Numbered from the stretch's first letter, positions 35,749-45,376 are shown. The stretch: DNA of 64,000 nucleotides from Afipia felis ATCC 53690 (GCF_000314735.2 NZ_KB375270.1:3850001-3914000); one strand, 5' to 3'. Notes: a model not told the origin generated them from the letters alone. Numbers and translations: made by a program.

Positions 35749-37356
35749 GTGATGCGCGGCGCGGACCTTCTTGCACAAACGCTCAAAGCGGCCGGAACGA
35801 GCCGGATTTTCTCGCTGTCGGGCAACCAGATCATGCCGGTCTACGACGCATGTTTCGAGCTCGGTATCGAGATCGTTCACACGCGGCATGAGGCGGCGGC
35901 TGTTTTCATGGCGGAAGCTCATGCCCAACTGACCGGTGAGGTCGGCGTTGCGCTGGTGACCGCCGGCGGCGGATTGGGGAACGCAGTGGGGCCTCTGTTT
36001 TCCGTCGGTGAATCCGAAACGCCCGTTCTGCTGCTGAGTGGCGACTCGCCTGTGGCGCAGGATGGCCGCGGCGCGTTTCAGGAAATGAGCCAGTGTGCGG
36101 TCACCGCGCCGTTGACCAAGCTGTCGGTACGCCCAACCAAGGCTTCCGCGCTCGGACACGAGACGGCGCGTGCGATCCGCACCGCGCGTTCGGGCCGGCC
36201 CGGCCCGGTTCATATCGCTCTGCCTTTTGATGTGGTCGAAGCCGATGCCGGGACCACCGAAGTGCCGCCGGCGTCGGCTTTCGCGCGGGTGCCGCAATGG
36301 TTGGGTGACGAGGATGCGAAACGGATCGCGCAAGCCATCGTGTCGGCGCAGCGGCCGGTTCTGATTTGCGGGCCAGCTATGAACCGCACCCGCAGCGGAG
36401 ATTTGACCGAACGTCTCGCGTCCGCGCTCGATGTGCCGGTGATTGTGATGGAAAGCCCGCGCGGGCTGAGGGATCCTTCGCTGGGTGAGATCGGCAAGGT
36501 GCTTGGCGAGGCCGATTTGATCGTCAGCCTCGGCAAGAGGATCGACTTCACGATGGCATTTGGTGCAGCTCAGTCGTTTCATCCCAACGCGAGCTGGATC
36601 GTCGTCGACGCGAAGACGAGTGAATTCGACCGCGCGTATCTGAATCTCGGCGCGAGGTTGAAGATGGCCGCCGCCGCTGACCCTGTCGATGCGGCGAGCC
36701 AATTATCTGCTCTTGGCAAGGGAGCCACGAGTCATGCGGAATGGCGCAAGCGCGTGGCCGAGCGATTGGCGGTACGCAATCCGTCTGGGCCGGGTGCAGG
36801 AAACGAGCCGATCACTTCAGCGGCGCTGTGTGAAGCTGTGCAGCGCCAGATCAAGTCGGCTGCAGGCTCAGTCGCGGTCTGCGACGGCGGCGAATTCGGG
36901 CAGTGGGCGCAGGCGATTACTTCAGCCGATCAGCGCGTTGTTAATGGCGTGTCTGGCGTCATCGGTGGTGGACTGTGTTACGGGCTCGCGGCGGCGTTGG
37001 CGAAGCCCAAACATAAGGTATTCGCGCTGATGGGAGACGGTACTGCTGGCTTCCATTTTGCCGAGGTCGAAACTGCTGCGCGTCATGGTGCGGCTTATGT
37101 CATCGTCATAGGCAACGACATGCGCTGGAATGCTGAGCATCAAATTCAGTTGCGCGAATACGGACCCAATCGCCTGATCGGTTGTCAGCTGAGCGATGCG
37201 CGCTACGACCTCGCAACTGCAGCGATGGGCGGCCACGGCGAGTATGTCACCCGTCTGGACGAACTCGACGCGGCTTTGTCGCGCGCGGTGGCGAGCGGCA
37301 AGGTGGCATGCGTCAACGTGATAATCGATGGCGCGCCGGCGCCTGCCGGGCACTAA
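35749..37356 (+). CDS. Thiamine-diphosphate-dependent lyase/decarboxylase
   Basis: The 535-residue protein has the acetolactate synthase/2-hydroxyacyl-CoA lyase layout: an N-terminal pyrimidine-binding domain with catalytic Glu47 in 'HTRHEAAAVFMAEAHAQLTG', a central domain, and a C-terminal pyrophosphate domain with the 'MGDGTAGFHFAEVETAARHG' motif (GDG-x~26-N; closing Asn in 'IVIGNDMRWN'). The reaction cannot be fixed. Candidates include 2-oxoacid decarboxylation (for example sulfopyruvate) or 2-hydroxyacyl-CoA cleavage. RBS-like AAAGGGAC precedes the start. Neighbours suggest action on a 2-hydroxy or 2-oxo acid. Confidence 0.8.
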   Translation: MMRGADLLAQTLKAAGTSRIFSLSGNQIMPVYDACFELGIEIVHTRHEAAAVFMAEAHAQLTGEVGVALVTAGGGLGNAVGPLFSVGESETPVLLLSGDSPVAQDGRGAFQEMSQCAVTAPLTKLSVRPTKASALGHETARAIRTARSGRPGPVHIALPFDVVEADAGTTEVPPASAFARVPQWLGDEDAKRIAQAIVSAQRPVLICGPAMNRTRSGDLTERLASALDVPVIVMESPRGLRDPSLGEIGKVLGEADLIVSLGKRIDFTMAFGAAQSFHPNASWIVVDAKTSEFDRAYLNLGARLKMAAAADPVDAASQLSALGKGATSHAEWRKRVAERLAVRNPSGPGAGNEPITSAALCEAVQRQIKSAAGSVAVCDGGEFGQWAQAITSADQRVVNGVSGVIGGGLCYGLAAALAKPKHKVFALMGDGTAGFHFAEVETAARHGAAYVIVIGNDMRWNAEHQIQLREYGPNRLIGCQLSDARYDLATAAMGGHGEYVTRLDELDAALSRAVASGKVACVNVIIDGAPAPAGH

Positions 37357-37431
37357 CTACCTGATCGGCAATGATGGTAGCAGCCGTCATTGCCGAAACC
37401 ACCCGGCGCAAATGCAGCCGGTGGAGAGTGT

Positions 37432-38538
37432 TCAACTCGCCTTTACCTCTTTCGCCGTCAGGGCGTACCTGAAATTATCTGAATCGAGGCAGTCGAGCAG
37501 GAGCGAAGCCCGTTCCGCCTGGGGATACATCAGGAAACCGAGCTTGGGATGCTTGGCTCCAGGCAGCGCGATATCGTGCGCTGTGTTGTAGGCGATCCAG
37601 TTGCCTTCCCATGCGCCGAACAAGGTGTTTCGTGCGGCGACGACCTTCGGATCGTTGATCGCGAGATTCGTCGGCGGCTCCTCGAGCATCACCTTGCGGA
37701 CGTCGGCGGGATCGACCGGGACCCATCCGTGACCTTCGAGGAAAACCTCGGCGCGACAATGCTGCGCCTTGGTCACGTTGGCTGATCCGGCACCGAGGCT
37801 TTTGTAGCCGAATTGAGATGGCAGCACGCGCAGGCCGTAAACATCGCGGGCAGGGACGCCGGCAGCGCGGGCGAGGCCAACATAGAGGGCATTGAGATCG
37901 GCGCACTTGCCGCCCAGATTGCCACTCTTGAGCATCGCGGCGACATCGCCCACGCCGCAGCCGCGGGTTGAAGCCACACGCGCCGTATTTTCGACGACCC
38001 ACTCATAGATCGCGCGGGCTTTCTCTATGTCGGTGCTGGCCCTGGCATCGGTGACGATCTTGTCGGACACGGACTTGACGATTCCATCGATCGGGATGAG
38101 GTCGGTGCCTTCCAGGTTCAGCTTGCGTTCGGCGTCGCTGAGCGTTGCGGCATTGCCGGGTTTGCCGAGATCAATCGCGCGATCGCGTATCGAGGCGCGG
38201 CTGGTGACTTCGATCGACGGCATGAACTCGTCGTCTTTCCAGATCACGTGCAGCATCTCGGCGCCGTATTTCGCGTCGCGCACGCGCGTAATGCTGGCGG
38301 CGTTGCTAGCCCATGTGGAATCGCCCGGCCGCATCCATTCGCTTTCGGTGACCGAGGGGAGTGGAATCCATGCCTGCATTTTGCCTTCCGGCTTGTCGAC
38401 CTCCAGCTTGGTGACGAGGTCGACCGTCCGCCACGCGCCGGGCTTTGGTGCGAACACGACTTCTGAGCGGGCTGTGCCGGGGAAGGTTGCCGCAAGTGAA
38501 AGGGCAGCCGTGCCCTTCAGGAATTCTCGCCGTTGCAT
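37432..38538 (-). CDS. Tat-exported transglutaminase-like protein
   Basis: The 368-residue precursor has a textbook Tat signal (RREFLKG at residues 3-9, then 'TAALSLAATFPGTARS'). The second half holds a transglutaminase-like cysteine protease fold: catalytic Cys in 'NLGGKCADLNALYVGLARAAGVPARDVYG' (in two parts), His in 'AQHCRAEVFLEGHGW' and Asp in 'VPVDPADVRK'. Such periplasmic proteins cut or crosslink peptides; the target is unknown. The TlpA-like gene lies 24 bp upstream on the same strand, so they form a unit. Confidence 0.83.
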   Translation of the reverse strand: MQRREFLKGTAALSLAATFPGTARSEVVFAPKPGAWRTVDLVTKLEVDKPEGKMQAWIPLPSVTESEWMRPGDSTWASNAASITRVRDAKYGAEMLHVIWKDDEFMPSIEVTSRASIRDRAIDLGKPGNAATLSDAERKLNLEGTDLIPIDGIVKSVSDKIVTDARASTDIEKARAIYEWVVENTARVASTRGCGVGDVAAMLKSGNLGGKCADLNALYVGLARAAGVPARDVYGLRVLPSQFGYKSLGAGSANVTKAQHCRAEVFLEGHGWVPVDPADVRKVMLEEPPTNLAINDPKVVAARNTLFGAWEGNWIAYNTAHDIALPGAKHPKLGFLMYPQAERASLLLDCLDSDNFRYALTAKEVKAS

Positions 38539-38562
38539 GATATTCTCCTTTGGATGTTCGGG

Positions 38563-39327
38563 TCATTTGTCGTGGATTGTTCCGAGATGTGGTCGGCCTG
38601 CAGAGGGATTGAGAGATTCAATCGCAGTTAGAACGTCAGGGCGGGACCAATCGAGGTCACCTTCGACGAAAAGCCTCGGCATGAGAGCAGCGTCGAGTAC
38701 GAAGGTGGTCGGCAGCGCGCTGACATCCCAGGATTTGCTCACCTTGCGATCGCGGTCGAGCAGAACCGCGAAGTCGACCGGCTGCTTGGCGAAGAATGTC
38801 CGCACGCGGAGGTCAACTTCGGCGACGTCAACGGCGACGATGATGAGCGGCTTATTGTGAGTCGCGGCAGCCAGCCGCTGCAACGATCCGATCTCGCGGA
38901 CGCACGACTCGCACCATGTTGCAAAGAAGTGGACCAGAACGATCTTGCCTGCGAAGGCTTGTAGGTCGTGTCGTTCGCCGTGCAAATCGTCCAATAAGAA
39001 TGTGGGTTTCTTGTCTCCGGGCCAGATTTTCAGAGAGTTTGGTGTGCTGCTCGACGCAGCCTCGGAGGATGCTGTTGCTGCTGGCATGGCAAAACAGCCC
39101 AGCGCACAGGCGACACCGAGAAGCACGATGCTGAATCTAGCGATAGATCGAAAGGTGAAAATAGAATGGACGGTAGAGGCAGAGCACGCTTTTAAATATA
39201 TCGCACCTCGAACAAATGCGTTGCCGCGCTGCGCGAATATATCGCGTTTGTTCTGTCTGATTTGAAGGCCCCGGCCCGCGGGAGCGGTTTGCGCCGCCAC
39301 GTCGCTACTCTGGGGCGTATTCAGCAC
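38563..39327 (-). CDS. TlpA/ResA-like thioredoxin-fold protein
   Basis: The thioredoxin domain carries the redox pair in 'VHFFATWCESCVREIGSL' (WCxxC) and cis-Pro in 'SALPTTFVLD'. A hydrophobic segment 'IVLLGVACALGCFAM' before it suggests a membrane anchor or signal, placing the domain in the periplasm. The start is uncertain. GTG 39327 gives 254 residues but its first 45 codons cover an inverted-repeat region that looks regulatory, and no good ribosome site is visible; a GTG near 39131 would be an alternative. Possible partner of the exported transglutaminase-like protein. Confidence 0.72.
   Translation of the reverse strand: MLNTPQSSDVAAQTAPAGRGLQIRQNKRDIFAQRGNAFVRGAIYLKACSASTVHSIFTFRSIARFSIVLLGVACALGCFAMPAATASSEAASSSTPNSLKIWPGDKKPTFLLDDLHGERHDLQAFAGKIVLVHFFATWCESCVREIGSLQRLAAATHNKPLIIVAVDVAEVDLRVRTFFAKQPVDFAVLLDRDRKVSKSWDVSALPTTFVLDAALMPRLFVEGDLDWSRPDVLTAIESLNPSAGRPHLGTIHDK
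39195..39253. promoter_or_regulatory. Direct and inverted repeats in the tlpA-like/fdoG divergent region
   Basis: AATATATCGC occurs at 39195-39204 and again at 39236-39245, exactly 41 bp apart (about four helical turns). Interlaced with these, GAACAAATGCG (39210-39220) and CGCGTTTGTTC (39243-39253) form an 11-base inverted repeat with one mismatch. The arrangement suggests cooperative binding by a dimeric regulator. The regulator is unknown. Confidence 0.45.
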
Positions 39328-39493
39328 ATCGTCAAACGAGCTGTGCTGCGACGAAATGACTTAACGTTGCCTTGTCAGCATCGCGCGAGCTCTAAAGGTG
39401 CATTTTAAATGAATGGATAATTGAGCAGACGCAACGAGATGCCGCTTTGCAGCAAGACGTAAAAAGTAGCAGCACTTCGAGTGGTTGAGGCAG

Positions 39494-39523
39494 TGACTGA
39501 CAAAACCGTAGCTTTGACAGTCA
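39494..39523. promoter_or_regulatory. Inverted repeat overlapping a putative fdo promoter
   Basis: TGACTGACAAA and TTTGACAGTCA are 11-base arms with one A-A mismatch around an 8-base centre. The right arm includes TTGACA (39514-39519), which can serve as a -35 box with TATTTC about 17 bases further as a poor -10. The fdoG start is 82 bases downstream of the repeat. An operator role is inferred. Confidence 0.5.
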
Positions 39524-39570
39524 CTTGAACTGGGCATATTTCTGTTTTGACTAACTCTAAAGTCGGCTGT

Positions 39571-39583
39571 CCCCCGGCGGGGG
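39571..39583 (+). promoter_or_regulatory. GC hairpin just before the fdoG ribosome site
   Basis: CCCCC and GGGGG pair around GGC, ending 8 bases before GGAGGAA. It could influence translation start of fdoG. Confidence 0.35.
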
Positions 39584-39604
39584 CCAACTCGGAGGAAACG
39601 TTCC

Positions 39605-42600
39605 ATGAATATGGAACTGTCGCGGCGCTCGTTTATGCTCGGGGCCGGCGCGGGTTTGGTCGGAACAAGCCTTGGCGCTCTTGGATTTGGTGAAATCGAA
39701 GTTGCCCATGCACTTTCAATCCGGCCTTTCAAACTTGCGCAGACCAAGGAAGTTCGCAGCCAGTGTCCGTACTGTGCAGTTTGCTGCGGAATGTTGATCT
39801 TCTCTGCCGAGAGCAAGGAAGAAAAAGGCAAAATGGAAGTCACCCACATCGAGGGTGACGTGGATCATCCGGTCAATCGCGGCACACTTTGCCCCAAGGG
39901 TGCAGGCGCCCTCGATTACATCAAATCAAAGACGCGGGTGAAGTACCCGATGTATCGCAAGCCCGGAAGCAACGGCTTCGAACGGGTGAGTTGGGATTTC
40001 GCGATGGAGCGCATCGCGAAGCTGATGAAAGAAGATCGCGACGCCAACTGGGTCGAGAAGAATCGCGACGGCGTCACTGTCAATCGGTGGCTGACGACCG
40101 CATTCCTCGCCGGCAGTTCGGTAGCCAATGAAGGTGGATGGGCAACATTCAAGGTCTCGCGTGGCCTTGGTCTGTTGCAGATCGAAAACCAAGCAAGGAT
40201 TTGACACGGACCGACGGTGGCCAGTTTGGGCCCCACATTTGGTCGCGGTGCAATGACGAATTCCTGGACGGACATCAAGAACGCTGATCTCGTCTGGATT
40301 ATGGGTGGTAACGCAGCGGAAGCGCATCCCTGCGGATTCAAGTGGGTCACCGAGGCGAAAGCCGAACGTGGAGCCAAGCTGATGGTGGTTGACCCCCGGT
40401 TCAACCGGTCGGCGGCCATGGCGGATCACTATGCGCCGATCCGTTCGGGATCGGATATCGCGTTCCTGTCTGGCGTCGTCAACTATCTGCTGACGAACGA
40501 CAAGATCCACAAGGAGTATGTGCGCCACTACACCAATGCGGCCTTCATCGTGAAGGACGAGTTCGCGTTCAACGAAGGCCTGTTCACGGGCTATGATGAG
40601 AGCAAGCGTTCGTATGACCGCAGCTCATGGGAATACAAGTTCGGACCTGACGGATTCGCTATACGCGATATGACGTTGCAGGACCCGCGCTGTGTATTCC
40701 AGCTCATGAAGAAGCACTTCGCACAGTATTCGCCGGAGCTGGTGGAGCGGGTTTGCGGCACGCCGAAGGACAAATTCCTGAAGGTTGCCGAATGGGTCGC
40801 TTCGACCGCTAATGGCGAGCGGGCGATGACCATCATGTACGCGCTCGGCTGGACCCAGCACAGTCACGGTGCCCAGAACATCCGCACCGCGGCGATGATC
40901 CAGCTTCTGTGCGGCAACATCGGTATCCCCGGCGGCGGCGTTAACGCATTGCGCGGTCATTCCAACGTGCAGGGCATCACCGATGTCGGCACCCTGACGG
41001 CGGCGATTCCGGGCTATCTGGCCTTGCCGACCGAACAGGAGCCGACGCTGGAGTCGCATCTTGGCAAGCGGACCTTCAAGCCACTGACCCCGAACCAGAC
41101 CAGCTACTGGCAGAACTATCGCAAGTTCTATGTCAGCTTCCTGAAGACGCAGTTCGGAGCCAATGCGAAGCCGGAGAATGAGTTCGGCTATAATTATCTG
41201 CCGAAACTCGACGGCATCTATGACTGCATCAAGATGTTCGACCTGATGCATCAGGGTAAGACCAACGGTCTTCTCTGTCAGGGGTTCAACCCTCTGATGG
41301 CAATTCCCAACTCGAACAAGAGCCGGGAAGCGTTGTCGAAGTTGAAGTTCCTGGTCAGCATGGACCCGATCGAGACAGACACGGTTCGGTTCTGGGAGAA
41401 CCATGGCGAGTTCAACAATATCGATCCCGCCAAGGTTCAGACCGAGGTGTTCATGCTGCCGGTGACCTCCTTTGCGGAGGAAGAGGGCAGCGTCACCAAC
41501 TCGAGCCGCCTGATCCAGTGGAAATGGAAGGCAGCCGATCCGTACTTCGAGTCGCGTACCGACACTGAAATCCTCTCGGATCTCTTCGTGCGCATGCGCA
41601 AGATGTACGAGAAGGATGGCGGCAAGGGTAAGGACGCGATCCTCGCGGTGGACTGGAGCTACAAGGATCCGCTCCACCCGGCCGTTGAGGAACTCCAGGC
41701 CGAACTGAACGGTAAGGCGCTGGTGGACCTCAAGGATGCGGACGGAAAGGTGGTTCGCGCCGCCGGCCAGCGGCTCGCCAGCTTCGGCGAGATGCGCGAC
41801 GACGGTTCGACTGACGGCTGCATGTGGATCTACACCGGCTTCTACGGTCCGACCGGCAACATGGCCCAGCGGCGCGACAACTCCGACCCTTCGGGTCTGG
41901 GTGTCTATCCGAACTGGGGCTTCTCGTGGCCGGCTAACCGCCGTATTCAGTACAATCGTGCTTCGGCAGATCCCGACGGCAAGCCGTGGAGCGAAGCCAA
42001 GAAGTACATGTACTGGAACGGCGAACGCTGGACCGGGCCGGATGTGCCGGACTATGTGCCGACGATTCCGCCGAGCCGTGCGGTCGGACCCTTCATCATG
42101 AACGCGGAAGGCGTATCGCGTCTCTGGGTTCGTGGCTTGATGGCCGACGGTCCGTTCCCAGTGCACATGGAGCCGTTCGAGTCACCTGTGGGTAACCTTG
42201 TGTTCCCGAAACTCAAGGGCAACCCGGTGGCGCGGGCGTTCAAGAACGATCTGGAGGCGCTTGGCACGTCCAAGGACTTCCCGATTGTCGGCACCACGTA
42301 TCGTCTCACCGAACATTTCCACTACTGGACGAAGGGTGTGCATGCCAATGCGGTCATGCAGCCTGAGTTCTTCGTGGAAATCTCCGAGCAACTCGCGAAG
42401 GAGAAGGGGATCAAGCACGGACAGATGGTCCGGATCAGATCCAACCGTGGCGAAGTCAAGGGCAAGGCAGTTGTCACCAAGCGCCTCAAGCCGTTCATGA
42501 TCGACGGCAAGCCGGTGCATCAGGTGGGATTGCCGCTCAACTTCGGCTTCATCGGCGAGACCAAGAAGGCTTCACCGATCAACAGCCTCACCTCCGCGAT

Positions 42601-42679
42601 CGGCGACTCGAACTCGCAGACGCCGGAATACAAGGCGTTCCTCGTCAATATCGAACCCATCCCGGGTCCGGTGGCTTAA
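39605..42679 (+). CDS. fdoG: Selenocysteine formate dehydrogenase catalytic subunit (FdoG/FdnG type)
   Basis: The gene is read through TGA 40202-40204 as selenocysteine, giving 1024 residues with Sec200. The flanks, 'ENQAR-I-Sec-HGPTVASLGPTFGRGA', match the Sec site of E. coli FdnG/FdoG nearly residue by residue. Other features: Tat motif SRRSF (6-10), [4Fe-4S] ligands Cys54, Cys57, Cys61 and Cys96, and bis-MGD domains to the end. It oxidises formate at the outer face of the inner membrane and passes electrons to FdoH. GGAGGAA lies 9 bases before the ATG. Automated callers will split it into two genes at the TGA. Located with its B and C subunits and all sel genes. Confidence 0.96.
40205..40248 (+). 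promoter_or_regulatory. Bacterial SECIS hairpin in fdoG mRNA
   Basis: Right after the Sec UGA, GACC pairs with GGTC as the outer helix, GTGG with CCAC and CC with GG as the inner helices, leaving an AGTTTG apical loop with the G-T expected for SelB contact. Position and loop match the E. coli fdn/fdo element. Pairing was done by eye. Confidence 0.8.
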
Positions 42680-42694
42680 AGGGAGGGCAAAGAC

Positions 42695-43633
42695 ATGTTT
42701 ACACCTGTTCCTAACCCGACCACCAAGCCGGCTCCCGCGAAGTTTGGCGAGCAGGACCTGATCCGCCGTTCGGCATCTACCGTCACTCCGCCTGCCAAAC
42801 GGCAGACGGAAGTGGCGAAGCTGATCGACGTGTCGAAATGCATTGGCTGCAAGGCCTGCCAGGTGGCGTGCCTCGAGTGGAATAATCTCACCGAGGAAGT
42901 CGGCATCAATACGGGTGTCTATGACAACCCGCACGATCTGACGGAAAACACCTGGACGCTGATGCGTTACACTGAGTACGAGAATGCCGAAACCGGCAAT
43001 CTCGAGTGGCTGATCCGGAAGGATGGCTGCATGCATTGCGAGGATCCGGGCTGCCTCAAGGCTTGCCCGGCACCCGGCGCCATCGTGCAGTACTCCAATG
43101 GCATTGTGGATTTTGTCCACGACAAGTGCATCGGCTGCGGCTACTGCGTGAAGGGGTGTCCGTTCAACATCCCGCGCCTGTCGAAGGCCGACTCCAAAGC
43201 CTACAAGTGCACGCTCTGCGTTGACCGCGTCGCGGTCGGGCAGGGACCGGCATGTCAGAAGGCGTGTCCGACACAGGCGATTGTGTTCGGCACCAAGGAC
43301 GAGATGAAGCAGTGGGCTGACCACCGCATCAAGGATCTCAAGTCGCGCGGCTTTAGCAATGCCGGCCTCTACGATCCTCCGGGTGTCGGCGGCACACATG
43401 TCATGTACGTGCTGCAACATCTCGACAAGCCGCAGATCTACGCCAACCTGCCGAACAACCCATCGATCAGTCCGATCGTTGAGGTTTGGAAGGGCGTGAC
43501 CAAGTACGCCGGTCTCGCCGCTATCGGTGCCTTTGCCGCCATCGGATTCCTGCATCATGCCATCGCCGGCCCCAACAGGGTGTCGGAGGAGGATGAGAAG
43601 AACGCCGAGCGGTTGACGGAGAGACAGCCATGA
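42695..43633 (+). CDS. fdoH: Formate dehydrogenase iron-sulfur subunit
   Basis: The 312-residue beta subunit has four ferredoxin-type clusters: '[15 protein letters not shown]', '[14 protein letters not shown]', '[13 protein letters not shown]' and 'CTLCVDR' with 'CQKACPTQA'. A single membrane helix '[17 protein letters not shown]' near residue 280 anchors it from the periplasmic side, as in FdnH. It follows fdoG by 15 bp with AGGGAGGG before the ATG, and its stop overlaps the fdoI start (ATGA). It has no signal of its own and should be exported with FdoG by Tat. Confidence 0.95.
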   Translation: MFTPVPNPTTKPAPAKFGEQDLIRRSASTVTPPAKRQTEVAKLIDVSKCIGCKACQVACLEWNNLTEEVGINTGVYDNPHDLTENTWTLMRYTEYENAETGNLEWLIRKDGCMHCEDPGCLKACPAPGAIVQYSNGIVDFVHDKCIGCGYCVKGCPFNIPRLSKADSKAYKCTLCVDRVAVGQGPACQKACPTQAIVFGTKDEMKQWADHRIKDLKSRGFSNAGLYDPPGVGGTHVMYVLQHLDKPQIYANLPNNPSISPIVEVWKGVTKYAGLAAIGAFAAIGFLHHAIAGPNRVSEEDEKNAERLTERQP

Positions 43634-44301
43634 GCGAGTTGGAAGTCGACACGGGCGACAGCGTTCGCCCGGGCAAGCCAGTCATCGTCGACCGCTATAC
43701 CGTCGGCGCGCGCATCAACCACTGGATCACGGCGATCAGCCTCGTGCTGCTCGCTTTGTCCGGCCTCGCACTGTACAGCCCTAGCCTTTATTTTCTGACG
43801 GGTGTGTTCGGCGGAGGGCAGTTGACGCGGGCACTCCATCCCTGGATCGGCGTGGTGCTGTTCTTCAGCTTCATGGGGCTGTTCTTCCGTTTCTTCCGGC
43901 TCAATCTCTGGAAGAAGAACGACAGCGTCTGGCTGAGCCGGTTGCGTGACGTGTTGGCCGGTGACGAGAACAAGCTGCCTGAAGTCGGCAAATACAATGC
44001 CGGGCAGAAGGTGGTGTTCTGGTCGATGTCGCTCCTGATCCTCGTTCTGATCGTCTCCGGCCTGATTAGCTGGGACGCGTATTTCGCAAGCTATTTCACT
44101 ATCGAACAGCGGCGGATTGCGGTCCTGGTGCATTCGGGGGCTGCGATTGTAGCGATTTGTGTCTGGATCGTTCACGTCTACGCGGGCATCTGGGTGCGCG
44201 GCACGATCGGGGCGATGACGCGTGGTCAGGTCACGGGCGGCTGGGCCTGGCGGCATCATCGCAAGTGGCTGAAGGATTTGGTCACGACGACCAAGCACTG
44301 A
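43630..44301 (+). CDS. fdoI: Formate dehydrogenase cytochrome b556 subunit
   Basis: The 223-residue gamma subunit has four membrane helices and the haem-ligand histidines in '[16 protein letters not shown]', '[13 protein letters not shown]', '[15 protein letters not shown]' and '[13 protein letters not shown]', as in FdnI/FdoI. It carries electrons from FdoH to quinone. The ATG overlaps the fdoH stop by 4 bases, so translation is coupled. A long hairpin follows before fdhE. Confidence 0.94.
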   Translation: MSELEVDTGDSVRPGKPVIVDRYTVGARINHWITAISLVLLALSGLALYSPSLYFLTGVFGGGQLTRALHPWIGVVLFFSFMGLFFRFFRLNLWKKNDSVWLSRLRDVLAGDENKLPEVGKYNAGQKVVFWSMSLLILVLIVSGLISWDAYFASYFTIEQRRIAVLVHSGAAIVAICVWIVHVYAGIWVRGTIGAMTRGQVTGGWAWRHHRKWLKDLVTTTKH

Positions 44302-44309
44302 AAATGAAT

Positions 44310-44342
44310 GCGGCGCCGGCATGATGTGCATGTCGGCGCCGC
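44310..44342. other. Long stable hairpin between fdoI and fdhE
   Basis: Arms of 14 bases (GCGGCGCCGGCATG and CATGTCGGCGCCGC) pair with a single G-U around an ATGTG loop. No T run follows, so it is more likely a 3'-end stabiliser that sets different levels of structural and accessory gene mRNA than a terminator. Confidence 0.6.
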
Positions 44343-44451
44343 GAGAGGATTGAGATTATGTGGAAGTGTGCTCATCAGGCGAACGAGGTTCTTTATTGCC
44401 CCGCAATGTCTGATGAAACCACGTGACCCGTGAGGTTCGTGAGGGTAAATA

Positions 44452-45366
44452 ATGTCCAGCGTCGATCCGACTGCGCCTGATCCATCCGTCATCAGCAACA
44501 TTCCGACGCCGCAATTTGCGCGGCTCCCAGATCCGAGCCAGTTATTCTCGGTCCGCGAGGCGCGGTTCGCCGCCCTCGCCGAGGGGCATGACCTTGCGCC
44601 TTATCTGAAGTTCCTGTCTGGGCTATGTGGAGTGCAGGCGGCCATTCAGGACGGCTTGCCGGAACCGGATGCGATTGCGTCGGAAGCACTGGAGCGCGCT
44701 CGTCAACATGGCATGCCGCCGCTCGACCGCGGTCATTTCATAGCCGATGCTGCTTTCGTTGCGACGCTGGATCGGCTGCTTGCGGCGGCAGCCGATATCG
44801 ATATGCCGACGCAAGCCCGCGCGGCGCTCGAAAAGGTCACGAAAGCGGATGCCGACGGGCGCGCGCGCATGGTCGAGAACGTGTTGGCGGAGGCCATTCC
44901 GGTGGAGGCGCTCGCCGAGCACATCTTTGCGGCTGCTGCGCTTCAAGTCCATTTCGCCCGCCTTGCTGCACGGCTCGACGCCAAGAGCCTGCAACCGGTC
45001 GGCGATGGCGTGTGTCCGTCCTGCGGGGGAGCGCCGACGGCGACCGTGCTCGTCAACTGGCCGCGCACACCGGGGGCGCGCTATTGTTCCTGCTCGTTGT
45101 GCGGAACGCTTTGGAATTACGTGCGCTCGAAATGCACGCTCTGTGGCTCGACCCGCAAAATCCTGTTTCAGGAAATCGAGGGCGCGGGCAACATCAAGGC
45201 CGAGACCTGCGATGACTGCCATGGCTATATGAAAGTGCTCAATCATCAGAAAGATGATCGCCTTGATCCGGTAGCCGATGACGTCGCGACGCTGGGGCTC
45301 GATCTGCTGGTACGCGAGCTCGGCTTCCGTCGCGGTGGCGTTAATCCATTTCTGATCGGCTACTAG
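44452..45366 (+). CDS. fdhE: Formate dehydrogenase accessory protein FdhE
   Basis: FdhE is a cytoplasmic rubredoxin-like chaperone needed for assembly of Tat-exported formate dehydrogenases. The 304 residues contain an N-terminal helical half and the four C-x2-C knuckles 'CPSCGGAP', 'CSLCGTLW', 'CTLCGSTRK' and 'CDDCHGYMK' that bind iron. The start at ATG 44452 follows GTGAGGGTAAATA. It lies between the structural genes and selA, separated from fdoI by 150 bp with a strong hairpin. Confidence 0.94.
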   Translation: MSSVDPTAPDPSVISNIPTPQFARLPDPSQLFSVREARFAALAEGHDLAPYLKFLSGLCGVQAAIQDGLPEPDAIASEALERARQHGMPPLDRGHFIADAAFVATLDRLLAAAADIDMPTQARAALEKVTKADADGRARMVENVLAEAIPVEALAEHIFAAAALQVHFARLAARLDAKSLQPVGDGVCPSCGGAPTATVLVNWPRTPGARYCSCSLCGTLWNYVRSKCTLCGSTRKILFQEIEGAGNIKAETCDDCHGYMKVLNHQKDDRLDPVADDVATLGLDLLVRELGFRRGGVNPFLIGY

Positions 45367-45376
45367 GGAGTCCGAT

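Noticed and set aside
39605-40204. Stand-alone 199-residue truncated formate dehydrogenase followed by a second partial gene
   Set aside because: The TGA is at the known Sec position, the frame continues without a shift, a SECIS hairpin follows and all sel genes are present.
40625-42166. 513-codon minus-strand frame inside fdoG
   Set aside because: It is antisense to a conserved catalytic subunit, has shadow composition and no family pattern.
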